This document shows positions 21,500 through 33,420 of a DNA stretch of 64,000 bases, in pieces. The notes under the pieces were generated by a model. It did not search any database and was not told where the DNA came from. It saw nothing but the letters and a program-made list of their open reading frames with translations. This DNA is from Salvia splendens (Eukaryota; Streptophyta; Magnoliopsida; Lamiales; Lamiaceae). The position numbers and the translations under genes are program-made. The stretch is from assembly GCF_004379255.2 (NCBI RefSeq), contig NC_056051.1, positions 4,924,062 through 4,988,061 of the forward strand. Reading direction: 5' to 3'. The number at the start of each line of letters is the position of its first letter. Position 1 is the stretch's first letter.

Positions 21500-21697
21500 A
21501 CTTTAAAAGAGTGTCGCGATTGCGATCCGCTGCGAAATAAAAGGCAGTCATGATGGAGTACAATACAATGTCTCCTATTAAAAGGACTAGCCCTAACAAT
21601 GAACAAGACAGCAGTATATGGGAAATATATAATAAATTAATTAAAAGACTAAATAATAATATATGGGACATATTGAGATTTACTCGTATCACATTTT
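21500..21697 (-). repeat. LTR remnant, paralogous to the LTR at 40134-41404
   Basis: The segment shares GTCGCGATT, the TATTAAAAGGACTAGCCCTAA-like core, ATATGGGAAATATATAATAAATTA and TATTGAGAT...CTCGTATCACA with 40165-41406, in the same order. Beyond the CACATTTTA edge, both copies continue into the same F-box gene 3' flank. The left part of the LTR is decayed. Confidence 0.65.
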
Positions 21698-21904
21698 ATT
21701 TTTAATTTAAATCAACTATAGATATTAAAAACACGTACCGTACAATAGGGCCTTAACAAAAATTAATTCCTCAACATAAACTATAATGCTAGAGATAAGA
21801 TGAGAAATGACAACACACCATAAAAAACTCCACAAGTACAGAAGTAGTAGATGCCAACTAAAAATGAGGAAAAGAAAAGATAAAAGAAGAAGCACATAAA
21901 CGCC

Positions 21905-22497
21905 AACACGATGAAAATGGATTACCAATATTTTCTAGTTGGTAAATCTACGATTGTTGTATATAATCTTCCTAAAAATATAATTGCTCATAGGCTTGGG
22001 GATGATGTTGAACCACAGCCACATCACGAGGAATCTCTACCTTCAATGATGACTCAAAATATAAAGTTCCGATTGTCAAATAGTTCAATACGCTCTGAAG
22101 CACTGTACGAGTCGTGTAACGTCCTTTCCTCACCTTGAGACATTTGAGGTTCGAAAATGGAGGAGTTTGTTCAATGGGACCACCATCCAGTTCAGGAATT
22201 TTTCAATTTCAAACAACCATTAATTAGAATACAAACATTTGAGAAACACTAGTAGTAGAATTAGGAGTGCACGTACCTTGAGAGTGTTCAAAGTGAGTGA
22301 AACAATGGTAGCATTTCCAAGTTGGTGAAGCAACTTAACACAATTCCGATGAAACAATTTCAAATTTTTGTATATAATTCCATAAATATCCAACTCGACT
22401 TCCTCCAACATCGGGAGATTCATCTTCCAACATTCGAAAGGTTATCTAAACGGGGTAAGCAATGGAGCAGAAATCTCTTGGATTTGGATAAGAGAAC
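21905..22497 (-). pseudogene. F-box/LRR gene copy 0, C-terminal part
   Basis: The minus strand from 22497 encodes the LRR end of an F-box/LRR protein: EISAPLL at the break, then MNLPMLEEVELDIYG, HRNCVKLLHQLGNATIVSLTLNTLK, and a splice donor CTCAAGGTACGT near 22275. A ~70-bp intron and a small last exon (LKCLKV-type, 22140-21940) follow. The same region recurs in copies at 26725-27350, 41590-42183 and 56425-56700. The upstream part is cut by the copia LTR at 22498. Plant F-box/LRR proteins are substrate receptors of SCF ubiquitin ligases. This copy is inactive, as its F-box end is detached and truncated. Confidence 0.7.
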
Positions 22498-23302
22498 TGT
22501 AGGGATCAGACTTATTCCGGATTCACTATTTACCGAGACCTCTTTTTTCTTGTACAAGATAGCTCAGTCAAACTATCACCCACGCGATTGATATTATACA
22601 AATAAACTAGCTATTACAACAATTTATAGCTAACTATCTTGGATCACGCACTCCTTGACCAGATGCGTCTCTGGACCTCCGAGTAACCTGCGCACTCAAA
22701 CCCTAGTTAGTACCAAAGGAAAGATCCTCTCGGATCTGGTGCAGAAATATCAAAGAAACGGAGAAGAAGAAACTGGAAACACAATATATCACAAATATGG
22801 TTCAGCCACTTGCCAATAGAGCTGATCTATTCAACCAGAACCATGATCCAAGGGAGCACAGGAGGTTTCACCAGTGAATCAGCTCACACATCAGAAACCA
22901 ACCCCAAACCACTCCTTATCACCGGATCTACACTTCTCACCGAACAAATCTTACAGAAAACCCCCAAGAAAAAAACCCTAGTTTCTCCAGAACTTAGGCA
23001 AACGAAGCAGTTGCCTTCACCACCACTCACATAAGATCTAACACTCTAAAACCATGAAAGATCACTGAGGAAATCACTGGAGATCATCACAAAGATGAAG
23101 AACACAAAGGGAATCACAACCGTCACACACAGAGAGCAGAGAGAGAGTGAGAAGTGAATAGTGAGGCGGTGAGAGAGGAGAGGGGTATATATATCATCCG
23201 GGAGTTGGGCTAGGGCAAGTCACAAGCCCAATTCCATCTGGGCCAAACAATTTCCCAGGCCCAAATAATAGTCCACCAATTAACAGCCCACTATAACCAA
23301 CA
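22498..23302 (-). repeat. 3' LTR of the truncated copia element
   Basis: On the minus strand it begins TGTTGGTTATAGTGGGCTG directly after the PPT CCAAGGTGGAGTA, and ends GTCTGATCCCTACA. It is 805 bp with TG...CA ends. Confidence 0.75.
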
Positions 23303-23580
23303 TACTCCACCTTGGACATTATTCTGGGAAACCAATTGCCCTATTGGCTAAGGTTTAAATCATCACAGCCTACAAGGTAGTCCCCACAGCACCAAAGAAC
23401 AAAGTTCACAAGCTTAGGGAAACCACCAGGTCTGCCTAATAGACTCCAGAGGGGCTGACACCCAATAGTCTATAGGACTTAGTGCCTCCAGCCACTAATC
23501 ACCCTTACCACAGTAGACTAAGTGACTGAGGTCTTTTTACCCCTGGGACATGCACCTATCCTAGGTCAAAATGCAAAAAC

Positions 23581-26459
23581 TTAATGCAGAAAAAAAAGTT
23601 TTTCAAGTGGTAAGCATTTAGTACCCATGTCAGCTGGGTTCTTATCAGTGTGCACTTTTAAAAGAGAAACTTCACCTTTTTCTACAATATCCCTAATGTA
23701 ATGAAATCTTACATCAATGTGCTTAGTTCTATCATGGAAAACAGGGTTTTTACATAGCTGAATTGCAAACTGAGAATCAGAGAACACAACAGGAGGAGTT
23801 TTCACAAAATTAAGTTCAGAAAGTACTCCCTTCAACCAAACAGCCTCTTTCATTGCCTCTGTAATGGCAATATACTCAGATTTTGTAGTGGACAGAGCCA
23901 TTATATGCTGCAATTGTGACTTCCAACTAATACAAGCTCTGCACACAGTAAAGATATAGGAGGTGGTGGACTTCCTCTTATCTCTATCATTAGCATAGTT
24001 AGAATCAACATAACCAGCAAGTTTCACACCTTCTTCACATTTAGAATAGCACAAACCATATTTTGCAGTATGCTTAAGATATCTCAACAACCATTTCAAA
24101 GCTTCCCAATGAACAAGACCAGGATTAGACATATATCTACTCAAGCAAGACACAACATATGCAATATCAGGCCTAGTACTAACCATCAAGTACACCACAG
24201 ATCCAATAGCATTTGCATAGGGAACTTTATTCATAGCATTGATATCATGTTCAGATTGAGGGCACAAGTCTTTACTCAACATAATATGAGCAGCTAAGGG
24301 CACTGAAGCAGGCTTAGCATCATACATGTTAAACTTTTTCAGAATTTTGTACACATAGGGTTCTTGATGCAAAACAAGTACACATTCTTTCCTATTTCTG
24401 AAAATATTGATTCCTAATATTTTCTGAGCATCCCCTAAGTCTTTCATATCAAAATTCTCACTCAAAGTAGTTGGCACAGCACTTATGGTTTTCAAACAAG
24501 GACCCATAATCAGCATGTCATCAACTTACAGGAGCAGGAAGACGGGAACTGAACCAAGGTTCTTGACATACAAACATGCATCAAAAGTACTTCTAACAAA
24601 GCCCAACTTATGCATACAAGTATTGAACTTAATGTTCCACTGTCTAGGGACTGTTTTAAACCATATAAGGCCTTTTTCAGCAAGCAAACATGATTAGGAA
24701 ACTTAGGATCCACAAAACCCTCAGGCTGTTTCATGTATATTGGCTTATCCAAATCACCATGCAAGAAGGCAGTTTTAACATCCATTTGTTTTAATTCCCA
24801 ATCAAAATGAGCACATAGTGTAAGCATTAATCTCACAGTAGTAAATTTAACAATATGAGCAAATATTTCAGTATAATCTACCCCCTCTTGTTGAGTAAAA
24901 CCCTTAGCCACTAATCTGGCCTTGTACCTCAGATCCTCCACCTCATTCTTAAGCTTATACAACCACCTGCAGTCAACCACAGAAGCACCCAGAAGTAGTG
25001 GTACAAGTATCCAGGTAAGGTTAATTTTAAGTGAATTCATTTCCTCCAACATGGCTTTATGCCACTCATTCCAGAATTTAGATTTAGTAGCTTGTTTATA
25101 AGTTTGAGGTTCATCCCAATCAGATTCATGCACATTGAAAGCCAAATTGATCAAAGCAACAAGCCCTACATGACCATCATACCTAGCAGGTTTCTTAACA
25201 TTCAACCTTCTAGGCCTATCCCTAGATAGCACATAGTCATTCAAATTTGGAGCATCAGTAGCATTTGTATCCATGAGGGGCTACTTAATACATTCTGGGC
25301 AGGTAAGGGAGCATTCACTCTCATAGGACTTGCATGCTTATTATCAACATTGTTATAAGATAAAGGCGCATTGTTCACATCATTATCTTGTAGGTTTCCC
25401 TCATAGGGTGTGTCACTAGGAGTACAGATTGGTGTAGTATTCCAGAATGGTTGCTCCACCTCACTTGAAGCATCCACAGGATGCTCCACATCAGTGGGTT
25501 TATCTGTGGACTCCACCTCAATAAGAGGGTCACTGTCCACATTCTCTAGAGCAGGATTATCAGCCAATCTCAACAGGGGAATTCAGTTTCATTAAACACC
25601 ACATCCCTGCTGATAGTAACTTTGAAACCAGGCTCATCTCTGAACCAAACTCTATACCCTTTTACACCCTCAGGATATCCCAAGAATACACCCTTTCTAG
25701 GTTTAGGTTCAAGTTTGTCAGTCTTAGTATGCACAAATGCAGAGCACCCAAACACCCTTAGATGAAAAGATTCAAGGATTTTCCAGTAAACACATATTCA
25801 GGGCACTGCCCTAACAAAGGCACAGAGGGAGACCTATTTACCAGATAAACAGCAGTTAACAAAGCTTCACCTCAGAATTTCGTGGACAAACCAGATTTAG
25901 ATAGCATGCATCTAACTTTATCAAGTAAAGTCCTATTCGTTCTTTCAGCTACTCCATTTTGTTGTGGAGTATATGATACAGTTTTATGTCTTTTTATTCC
26001 AAAATTAGCACACATGTCATCCATTTGCTTATTGCAAAATTCTAGACTATTATCAGTTCTAGTTGCCTTAATCTTCCTTCCAGTTTGAGTTTCAATTAAA
26101 ATTTTCCAAGCCCCAAATTTTTCAAAACCATCATTTTTATGCTTCATAAAGAAGCACCAAACTTTCCTTGAAAAATCATCGATTACAGAAAGGAAATACA
26201 CAGAACCAGAATGTGACATAGAAGCAGGGCCCCAAACATCCATATGCAAGTATTCCAAGATATTTTTACTAATATTTGCAGGCACAGGAGTAGGGAAGGT
26301 AAGTCTATGCTGTTTACCTAGCACACATGTGTCACAGAAAGGCAATTCACCATGAACATCAGAATCCGACAAGATATCATGTTTTTTCAGAATATTCAGC
26401 CCCTTTTCACTCATGTGACCTAGCCTATTATGCCACAACATCAGTTTATCATGCTTCAC
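23581..26459 (-). pseudogene. Copia pol remnant (GAG-pre-integrase, integrase, RT, RNase H)
   Basis: Pieces in order: LMLWHNRLGHMSEKGL and CDTCVLGKQHR (pre-integrase zinc region), the integrase core with HMDVWGPA and YTPQQNGVAERTNRT (26459-25872), FGCSAFVHTKTDKLEPK (25755), a linker, RT with [27 protein letters not shown] and FLHGDLDKPIYM (25274-24510), and RNase H with KSTTSYIFT, ALSTTKSEYIAI and HDRTKHIDVRFHYIRD to MGTKCLPLEK (24516-23581). The frame changes at least four times, and the YVDD region is lost at a junction near 24516. The pattern matches TNT1-94-type pol polyproteins. It is defunct. Confidence 0.85.
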
Positions 26460-26464
26460 AACAT

Positions 26465-26592
26465 TGGCACATGCTTTTTCTCCATGAGTGCCAAATCTTC
26501 ATGGACCCATAGATTGGTGTCGAGTGAGATGTGGAAGTCGTGAAGGGGAGCAGCAGCGTCGCGGTGAGAGAGGAACTGGGAGATAAAAGATA
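26465..26592 (-). pseudogene. F-box/LRR copy 0, N-terminal LRR fragment
   Basis: The minus strand reads QFLSHRDAAAPLHDFHISLD then LWVHEDLALMEK, the segment just after the F-box in the paralogues. It ends at 26592 against the 3' flank of the next copy and at 26465 against the copia element. It is the other half of the gene at 21905-22497. Confidence 0.65.
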
Positions 26593-26724
26593 AAAGTAGT
26601 AGATGCAACCTAAAAATGAGAAAAAGAAAAGATATAAGAAGAAGCACATAAACGCCAACACGATGAAAATGGATCACGGATATTTTCTAGTTGGTAAATC
26701 TACGATTATTGTATATAATCTTCC

Positions 26725-27350
26725 TAAAAATATAATTGATCATAGGCTTTGGGATGCTGTTGAACCACATCACGAGGAATCTTTACCTTCAATGATGATT
26801 CAAAATACAAAGTTCCGATTGTCAAATAGTTCATTACGCTCTCAAGCACCGTGCTAATTTCCTTAGATCCATTGATCACCTTGAGACATTTGAGGTGGGG
26901 AAATGGAGGACTTTGTTCAATGGAATCGCCAACCAATTCAAGAAACTTTAATTCCAAACAACCATTAGCATACAAACATTTAAGAATTAACAAACAATAG
27001 TGGTAGAATTAGGAGTGCACGTACCACGAGAGTGTTCAAAGTGAGTGAAACAATGGTAGCATTTCCAAGTTGATGAAGCAACCTAACTGAATTCAGATGA
27101 AACCATTTCAATTTTTTCCACTTAATTCCATGAATGTACGAGTAGACTTCCTCAAACATTGGGAGATTCATCTCCGAACATTCGAAAGGTAAATAACCGT
27201 TGTACCTAAACGAGGTAAGCAACGGAGCAGAAATCTCTTGGATTCGGATAAGATAACTTGATCCAAAGATTTCAAGAACTCTAAGGTTGGGAGGAACCTT
27301 TAAAACAAGGCCATCCCACAATCTCAGAGAAAGCTTCTCGAGCTCTGGGA
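26725..27350 (-). pseudogene. F-box/LRR copy 1, C-terminal part
   Basis: On the minus strand this encodes ELEKLSLRLWDGLVLK, APLLTSFRYNGYLPFECSEMN, FEEVYSYIHGIKWKKLKW and LLHQLGNATIVSLTLNTLV (27350-27020), then after an intron with donor GTACGTGC the last exon SPPFPHLKCLKVINGSKEIS...ESVMNYLTIGTLYF (26930-26725). The reading frame is mostly open, so decay is mild. It is separated from its own F-box half at 32116-32586 by a copia element whose TSD TGGGA joins the two halves exactly. Confidence 0.75.
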
Positions 27351-27593
27351 TATTGTGGTAAAAGCATATCAAAGTAAAGAATTAGGCTGGAAACTTTGTT
27401 TCTGTTATTGATTAAGCATCTGTACAAACGTAATATACAGCAACACTTTTATAATGCTAAGAATAACTACTTTTCCTAACTTCTAACCATAACTGACATC
27501 CATAACTGACATAAACTGACATTATCCTAATCTAATAATAACCAACTCCTAACTTATCCAATATTTACACAATAATTGAATCAACTTTCAACA
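27351..27593 (-). repeat. 3' LTR of the copia element in copy 1
   Basis: 243 bp. It lacks the SINE present in the sister LTR and so shows the empty target site CTGACATTATCCTAATC. Confidence 0.85.
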
Positions 27594-27606
27594 CTCCCCC
27601 TTGATT
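27594..27606 (-). promoter_or_regulatory. Polypurine tract
   Basis: The minus strand reads ATCAAGGGGGAG directly 5' of the LTR TGTTG. It primes plus-strand DNA synthesis in this element type. The pol frame runs into it. Confidence 0.75.
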
Positions 27607-30600
27607 CAAACTCACATACTCCTAACTGAGATGTGAAAAACTGATGTTTAGCTCGCGGAAGCGATTTGGTGAAGATATCAGCGGTCTGCTCATTTGTACC
27701 ACAAAACTTCAGTTGAATCTTTCCATCTGCAACCAGCTTGCGTATGAAGTGGTGTTGCACATCTACGTGCTTTGTTTAGCTATGAAAAGCTGGGTTTTTC
27801 GCCATTGGAATAGCAGACCTGTTGTCACAATATATAATTGTAGCATCATTGTGATCAAGGGGAAAATCCATAAGCAGTTTTTGAAGCCACAAAGCCTGGC
27901 GTGCTGTTGATGTAGCTGCTGCATACTCTGCTTCAGAGGATGATAGGGCTATTGTGTCTTGCTTCTTTGAACTCCAAGTTACAGCCCCAAAACCAAGGCT
28001 GAAAATATTTCCTGATGTGCTTTTTCTATCATCTAAGCACCCTGCCCAATCACTATCGGTATGCCCAGCCAATTTGAAGTCTGACACTTTAGTATACCAT
28101 ATTCCAAATTTTACTGTACCTGCAACATAACGGAGTATTCTTCGAGCTGCACCAAGATGTTGCTTTGTTGGATTATGCATATATCTCGACACAACACTTA
28201 CAGGACAAGCGATGTCAGGCCTTGTATGAGTAAGGTAGTTAAGTCCTCCAACTAAACTTCTGTACATTGTACCATCAGCATGTTCAGTGCCATCAACACG
28301 CTGCAACTTCTCGTTAACATTCTTTGGTGTTGCTGCAATTTCACAATTGCTCATGTGAAATTTCTTCAACAGATCAGTAGCATGCTTTTCTTGACAAACA
28401 AAGATTCCATCCTTGCTCTTCACCTCAAGTCCAAGAAAAAAACTTAACAAACCTAAGTCTGTCATCTCAAACTCATTCATCATATTAGAGTTGAACTCAT
28501 CCACCAATAATTGAGATGAACCCATATAAATCATATCGTCCACATATAGACAAACAACAAGGAAATCTTTGTTACCTTGCTTCTTAAAGTAGAGAGTGGG
28601 TTCATTATCACTTCTTGTGAATCCACTCGCTTGAAAGAAAGAGTCAATTCTGCTATACCACGCACGTGGGGCTTGTTTCAGCCCATAAAGAGCTCTCCTC
28701 AACTTGTAAACTTTGTCTTCTTGCCCATCGATAGCATAACCTTCAAGTTGTGAAACATAAACTTCATCTTCTAACTCACCATTGAGAAATGCAGATTTCA
28801 CATCGAACTGATACACATGTAATTGTAATTGTGCAGCCACAGCAAGAAACATTCTCACCGTTTCGAATCGAGCAACAGGAGAAAAGGTCTCTTCATAATC
28901 TACACCATGCTGTTGTGAGTATCCCTTGACAACCAACCTTGCTTTATGCTTTTGAATACTCCCATCAGAGTTGTACTTTGTGCGAAACACCCATTTTAGC
29001 CCTATCAGATTCTTAATTGCTGGTTTTTCAACAAGCTGCCATGTTTCATTCTTCTCAATGGCCTCCAATTCAGCTTCCATTGCTTCTTGCCATATTTGGT
29101 GTTCTACAGCTTCATCAAAAGAAATTGGATCAGCAACATGTAATGCAAAGTTACATGTCCTGTAAATATTTTGAAGTGAACGAAAATGCTTCAGAGGTGT
29201 TCCATTTGAGGAGGAACCAAAAGGTAAGTTTGATGCTGGTGATAGTGCGTTGCTGCTCGCTGAACTGTTGCCTATTGAACTGCTGCTTGCTGAGTTTTGG
29301 GGCGATGTATGATTGCTTGAGTTTTGAGTTGGGCTATCTAGTGGTGTAGAGTCAGATGATGACGAGTCGTTGCTACCATTTTCCTCAGGTTCTTCATGCC
29401 TAGGATCTGGAAATTCAATAAATGCTCATGGTTGCTTCTCGTCAGTGTTCCATATCCATCTTTCTTCCTCATTAAATTTGGCATCCCTGCTCACAGTGAC
29501 CTTGCCATTCACCAGATTATATAGCTTTCATGCTTTGGTTTCACTATGGTAACCAATGAATATATTTTTTCAGATTTGCTATCAAGCTTACGATGTAAGT
29601 TAGATGGAACCAAAGCATAAGCAACACAACTAAAGACTTTCAAATATCTTACATGTGGCTTCTTACCCCTCCATGCTTCAAAAGGAGTCTGATTCATGAC
29701 TACCCTTGTTGGAGATATGTTCAACAGATACACTGCAGTTGCAATGGCTTGACCCCAGAACTTCTTTGGTAACCCTTTTGATTGCAGCATACTCCTTGCC
29801 ATTTCAACTACCGTTCTATTTTTTCGCTCAGCTACGCCGTTTTGCTGAGGTGTGTAGGGTGCCATTAGCTCTCTACGTATCCCATGTTCCTCGCAGTAGC
29901 TTGTGAATCCATGACCTAGAAACTCTCCACCGCGATCAGTACGGAGAGCCTTCAAGTTCTTATCACTGTATTCTCCACCAACACTTTAAATTTCTTGAAA
30001 TGTTCAAATGCCTCAAATTTTAATTTCAAGAAATATACCCAACTCATCCGAGTGTATTCATCAGTAAATAGCAAAAAATATCGACTTCCACCAATAGATT
30101 CGGTTTGCATTGGCCCACATAAATCAGCATGTACTAATTCCAAAGCATGTGACGCTCTCCATGCCTTCCCGGAGGGAAAGGGTCGCCTGCATTGTTTACC
30201 ATACACACACCCTTCACAAAAGACATGTTCTCCTATTTTTGGCAATCCAACAACCATCTCATTTTGACTTAGGACCCTTAGACTATTCACATTCAGATGC
30301 CCATAACAAAAATGCCATAATTTAGTTTCAATGTCATTCTTAGCCACTAATGCACTTCCAATATCATTAGATACATCAAGAGGAAACATCCTGTTTTGTG
30401 TCATTTTAATAAGAGCTATTGTATGACCTGATTTTCTATCAGTAATGGCAAAAGTCTTATTATTAAACACAATAGAATATCCACTAGCCATCAATTGACC
30501 AACACTTAATAAACTATGGGCTAAGGTAGGCACATATTGCACATCATGTATAAGTTTGACATCACCTTGAACAGTTTTGATAGCAATTGTACCTCTGCCT

Positions 30601-31664
30601 TCAATAGAGACTTGTTTATCATCTCCAAGACGCACTTCCCCCTTTTACTTTTCATCAAGATCTTTGAACAGTGACCTTGACCCGGACATATGATTTGAGC
30701 ACCCACTGTCTACGAACCACATTCTTTCATTTGCATCACCATATACATTCGAGTGTGCCATGAATAAATTGTTTTCCTCTTCCACTTTTTCTGTGAAATT
30801 TGCTTTTTGGTCATGCTTCTGCTTGATCCAACAGAAAGCTTCTTTGTGTCCATTCTTCTTGCAATAATGACATTGAATACCATATTTGTTTTGACGTCCC
30901 TCATCATGGCGTCCACGTCCTTTGCCACTGCCACGGCCTCGGCCACGAAATCCACCGCGAAATCCGCCTCCTGAATTTTCAAACTTACCTTTATAAAAAG
31001 AATCTCCTTTCACTTGAAATGCCTCCTCTTCCACCTTATCACAAGGTTTTCTCACCTTGGTTTCATGGGCTAACAAAGAACTCATCAATTCATCAAATGT
31101 GTAAGTCGACAGATCCTTCGACTCCTCAATGGCAGGAACAAGATAATCAAAACTTTCATTCAAACTTCTTAAAACTTTGCCCACAACCTGTTCATTACTG
31201 ATAGTTTCTCCATAGGAACCCATTTGACTAACAATTTCAGTCACTCTCGACTAATAATTCTGCACAGTTTCTTTCTCACCCATCATCAATTCAGCGAAAC
31301 TGCGGCGAAGCGTTTGCAATCGTACCTTAATTACTTTCTGATCACCCAAATATTCCTGCTTTAGTATTTCCCATGCTTCATGGGCTGTATTTGCTGCTGA
31401 AATCCTTGGAAACATATCATCTTCTAACGCTGACTGAATGAAGAACAACGCCTTAGCATCTTTCTTGCGAGTTTCCCTTAATTGCTGATCGGGCACAGCC
31501 GGTGCTGTATTCAGTTCAGTGAAACCGTTCTCCACCAAATCCCAAAATTCTTGGGATTTGAACATAGTCTTCATTTTAAGACTCCATAGATGATATTTTT
31601 CTCCCCTGAAATTTGGAATCTGGGACTGAGAAGTAGATGTTGTTCCATTTCCAGCGATTTTTGT
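27597..31664 (-). pseudogene. Copia gag-pol with stops and frameshifts
   Basis: In order: gag (PNFRGEKYHLWSLKMKTMF; the expected start codon reads ATC), UBN2-type helices, zinc knuckle CHYCKKNGHKEAFC, protease WFVDSGCSNHMSG, pre-integrase WHFCYGHLNVNSLRVL, integrase with HADLCGP and YTPQQNGVAERKNRT, RT with FKLVVKGYSQQHGVDYEE-like region and CLYVDDMIY, and RNase H with ALSSSEAEYAAA, ending GVCEFES in the PPT. In-frame stops occur at about 31250 (after VQNY), 30643 (after DLDEK) and 27776 (in the HxRTKH motif), with frameshifts near 29955 and 29510. The RT/RNase H block (29080-27776) is one 434-residue frame. This is a recently dead copy. Confidence 0.85.
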
Positions 31665-31700
31665 TACTTTGTGTTTGGATGGGGATCAAACCTGAAATTA

Positions 31701-31715
31701 AGCTCTGATACCACT
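31701..31715 (-). promoter_or_regulatory. Primer binding site, initiator tRNA-Met type
   Basis: The minus strand immediately after the 5' LTR reads AG then TGGTATCAGAGC, complementary to the 3' end of plant initiator tRNA-Met, the usual primer of copia elements. Confidence 0.85.
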
Positions 31716-32115
31716 TATTGTGGTAAAAGCATATCAAAGTAAAGAATTAGGCTGGAAACTTTGTTTCTGTTATTGATTAAACATCTGTACAAACGTAATA
31801 TACATCAACACTTTTTCAATGCTAAGAATAACTACTTTTCCTAACTTCTAACCATAACTGACATCCATAACTGACATAAACTGGCATTATCCCTAGCGGC
31901 AAGGAGCTTAGACATTAATGTATGAGGTGCCGAGTTCGAGCCCTCTTGGCATTAGTTATAATTCCCTCATTTCTATAGTATAGGAGTTTATTTGTAATTT
32001 CCTCCTTCATATAGGAGTTAAATTTTTTTAAAAAAAACTGACATTATTCTAATCTAATAATAACCAACTCCTAACTTATCCAATATTTACACAATAATTG
32101 AATCAACTTTCAACA
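31716..32115 (-). repeat. 5' LTR of the copia element in copy 1, with SINE
   Basis: 400 bp including a 144-bp SINE and its 13-bp duplication. The remaining bases match the 243-bp 3' LTR with few differences. Confidence 0.85.
31891..32034 (+). mobile_element. tRNA-derived SINE inserted in the copia 5' LTR
   Basis: The body CCCTAGCGGCAAGGAGC...GAGTTCGAGCCC has a recognisable pol III box B (GTTCGAGCCC) and a weaker box A. It ends in an A/T-rich tail (TTTTTTTAAAAAAA). It is flanked by AAACTGGCATTAT (31878-31890) and AAACTGACATTAT (32035-32047), a 13-bp TSD with one change. The sister LTR at 27351-27593 shows the uninterrupted site. Confidence 0.85.
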
Positions 32116-32586
32116 TGGGAGGCCGGCAAAAGGATCCCTCCTGTCATCATAATTGAAGGAAAAATCGACGTCAAGGTAAAGAGTTTTCAAATTTGGTAAA
32201 GAAAATCATGCAGGTAGATGAATCCAGGTGTCTTTCTCCCTGAGCTCGAGCTCTTGCAGCGTCGTGGAGGTGAAAAGCGCGGCGGGAAGCGTAGGGACTG
32301 AACGCCGTGATTGATGGCGTAGAGCACGCATTCCTCCACGAGTGCCAAATCTTCACGGAGACAAAGTTGGGTGTCGAGTGAGAGGTGGAAGTCGTGAAGA
32401 GGGACTGCAGCGTCGCGGTGAGAGAGAAATTGGGAGACGAAGCGGTGGTAGGAGCGCTGCCGCGGAGGTGCTAGCGAATAGCGAATATTGAGGAATGCTT
32501 GTTTGAATGGCTTCATAGATGTCGATAAAGGAGAGAATGTGTTGAAGAATTTCATCCGGGAGTTGGCTAATTCTATTTTCCTTCAT
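32116..32586 (-). pseudogene. F-box/LRR copy 1, F-box end
   Basis: ATG at 32586-32584 ([22 protein letters not shown]) opens a standard N-terminal F-box with the LPDEILxHILSFI signature, which would bind SKP1 in an SCF complex. The next residues YEAIQTSI lack the expected LSKRWKHL sequence: a deletion/frameshift after codon ~28 shifts the frame. The QFLSHRDAAVPLHDFHLSLD and HEDLALVEECVLYAINHGVQSL segments follow in another frame. The open reading frame is therefore broken even without the copia insertion. TATAAATA stands about 100 bp upstream. Confidence 0.75.
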
Positions 32587-32820
32587 CTTTACAAAAAACA
32601 AGAGAAGGAGAATTTACTAAACATACTATAATAATTACTGTATAATTTTAATTTATTGATTGTTTAACAATAATCTTGATGTATTTATAATATGGAAGAA
32701 TACAATGATCTACACAACATAAAAAATTAATGAAATAAAATTAATATAATTGTAATAATTTTTTAAATCTAGGCAATAAATATTAGAGATCGTATTTGCC
32801 CAATAATAAGGATTTCAAGA
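32587..32820 (-). promoter_or_regulatory. Promoter region of F-box/LRR copy 1
   Basis: The minus strand has TATAAATA at 32689-32682. The whole segment aligns by eye with 53105-53375 upstream of copy 2 (shared TTGATTGTTTA, TATAAATAC, CCAATAATAAGG motifs). It ends where copia sequence begins at about 32821. Confidence 0.55.
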
Positions 32821-33420
32821 ATCATACTTCAGTTGAATCTTTCCATCTACAACCAGCTTGCGTATAAAGTGGTGCTGCACATCTACGTGCTTCGTTCTGC
32901 CATGAAAGGCCAGGTTTTTCGCCATTGCAATAGCAAACCTGTGGTCACAATATATAATTGTAGCTTCATTGTGATCAAGGAGAAAATCAGTAATCAATTT
33001 TTGGAGCCAAAAAGCCTGGCGTGCTGCTGTTGTAGCTGCTGCATACTCGACTTCAGAGGATGAGTGCTGTCGTGTCTTGCCTCTTTGAACTCCAAGGTAC
33101 AGCCTCGGAACCAAGGCTGAAAACATCTCCTGATGTGCTTTTTCTATCATCTAATTAAGCACCCTGCCCAATCACTATCGGTATACCCAACCAATTTGAA
33201 GTCTGACACTTTACAATACCATATTCCAAATTTTAATGTACTTGCAACATAACGTATTCTTCAAGCTGCACCAAGATGATGCTTGGTTGGATTATGCATA
33301 TATCTCGGCACCACACTTACAGGATAAGCAATGTCAGGCCTTGTATGAGTAAGGTAGTTAAGTCCTCCAACTACGCTGCAACTTCTCATTAACATTCATC
33401 GGTGTTGCTACAATTTCACA
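32821..33420 (-). pseudogene. Copia RT/RNase H fragment, same family as the element at 27351-32115
   Basis: The minus strand encodes SEVEYAAATTAARQAFWLQK, LLDHNEATIIYCD and GRTKHVDVQHHFIRKLVVDG (33065-32821). Upstream (33420-33130) are degenerate stretches equivalent to YLTHTRPDIA and HLGAARRI. It matches 27690-28330 in order but has small deletions, for example near 33380. There is no LTR at either end. Here HGRTKH is intact where the complete copy has a stop. Confidence 0.8.

Larger units (their letters stand above)
22498..26464 (-). mobile_element. Ty1/copia element, Tork/TNT1-like, truncated at its 5' end
   Basis: From right to left on the minus strand are integrase, RT and RNase H pieces, a ~270-bp 3' UTR, a polypurine tract (23303-23315) and one LTR (22498-23302). 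Gag, protease, PBS and 5' LTR are missing; the integrase side ends abruptly at about 26464 against F-box DNA. Compared with a paralogous F-box copy, about 300 bp of F-box sequence is also missing at this junction, so one deletion probably removed both. No TSD can be read. Confidence 0.8.
27351..32115 (-). mobile_element. Complete Ty1/copia element inserted in F-box/LRR copy 1
   Basis: The structure is complete: 5' LTR (31716-32115), PBS, gag-pol, PPT, 3' LTR (27351-27593). The 5-bp TSD TGGGA lies at 27346-27350 and 32116-32120. The LTR starts TGTTGAAAGT and, judged by the TSD and by both copies, ends CCACAATA, a TG...TA pair in place of TG...CA. LTRs differ at only a few bases apart from a SINE in the 5' copy. 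Coding capacity is lost through stops and frameshifts. Confidence 0.88.

Noticed and set aside
31891..31960. Possible tRNA gene
   Set aside because: Box B is good but no full cloverleaf is evident, and the 13-bp TSD and A-rich tail show a SINE.
32821..33420. A separate full copia element
   Set aside because: No LTR, PBS or PPT on either side; it is a fragment equivalent to the RT/RNase H end of the element at 27351-32115.
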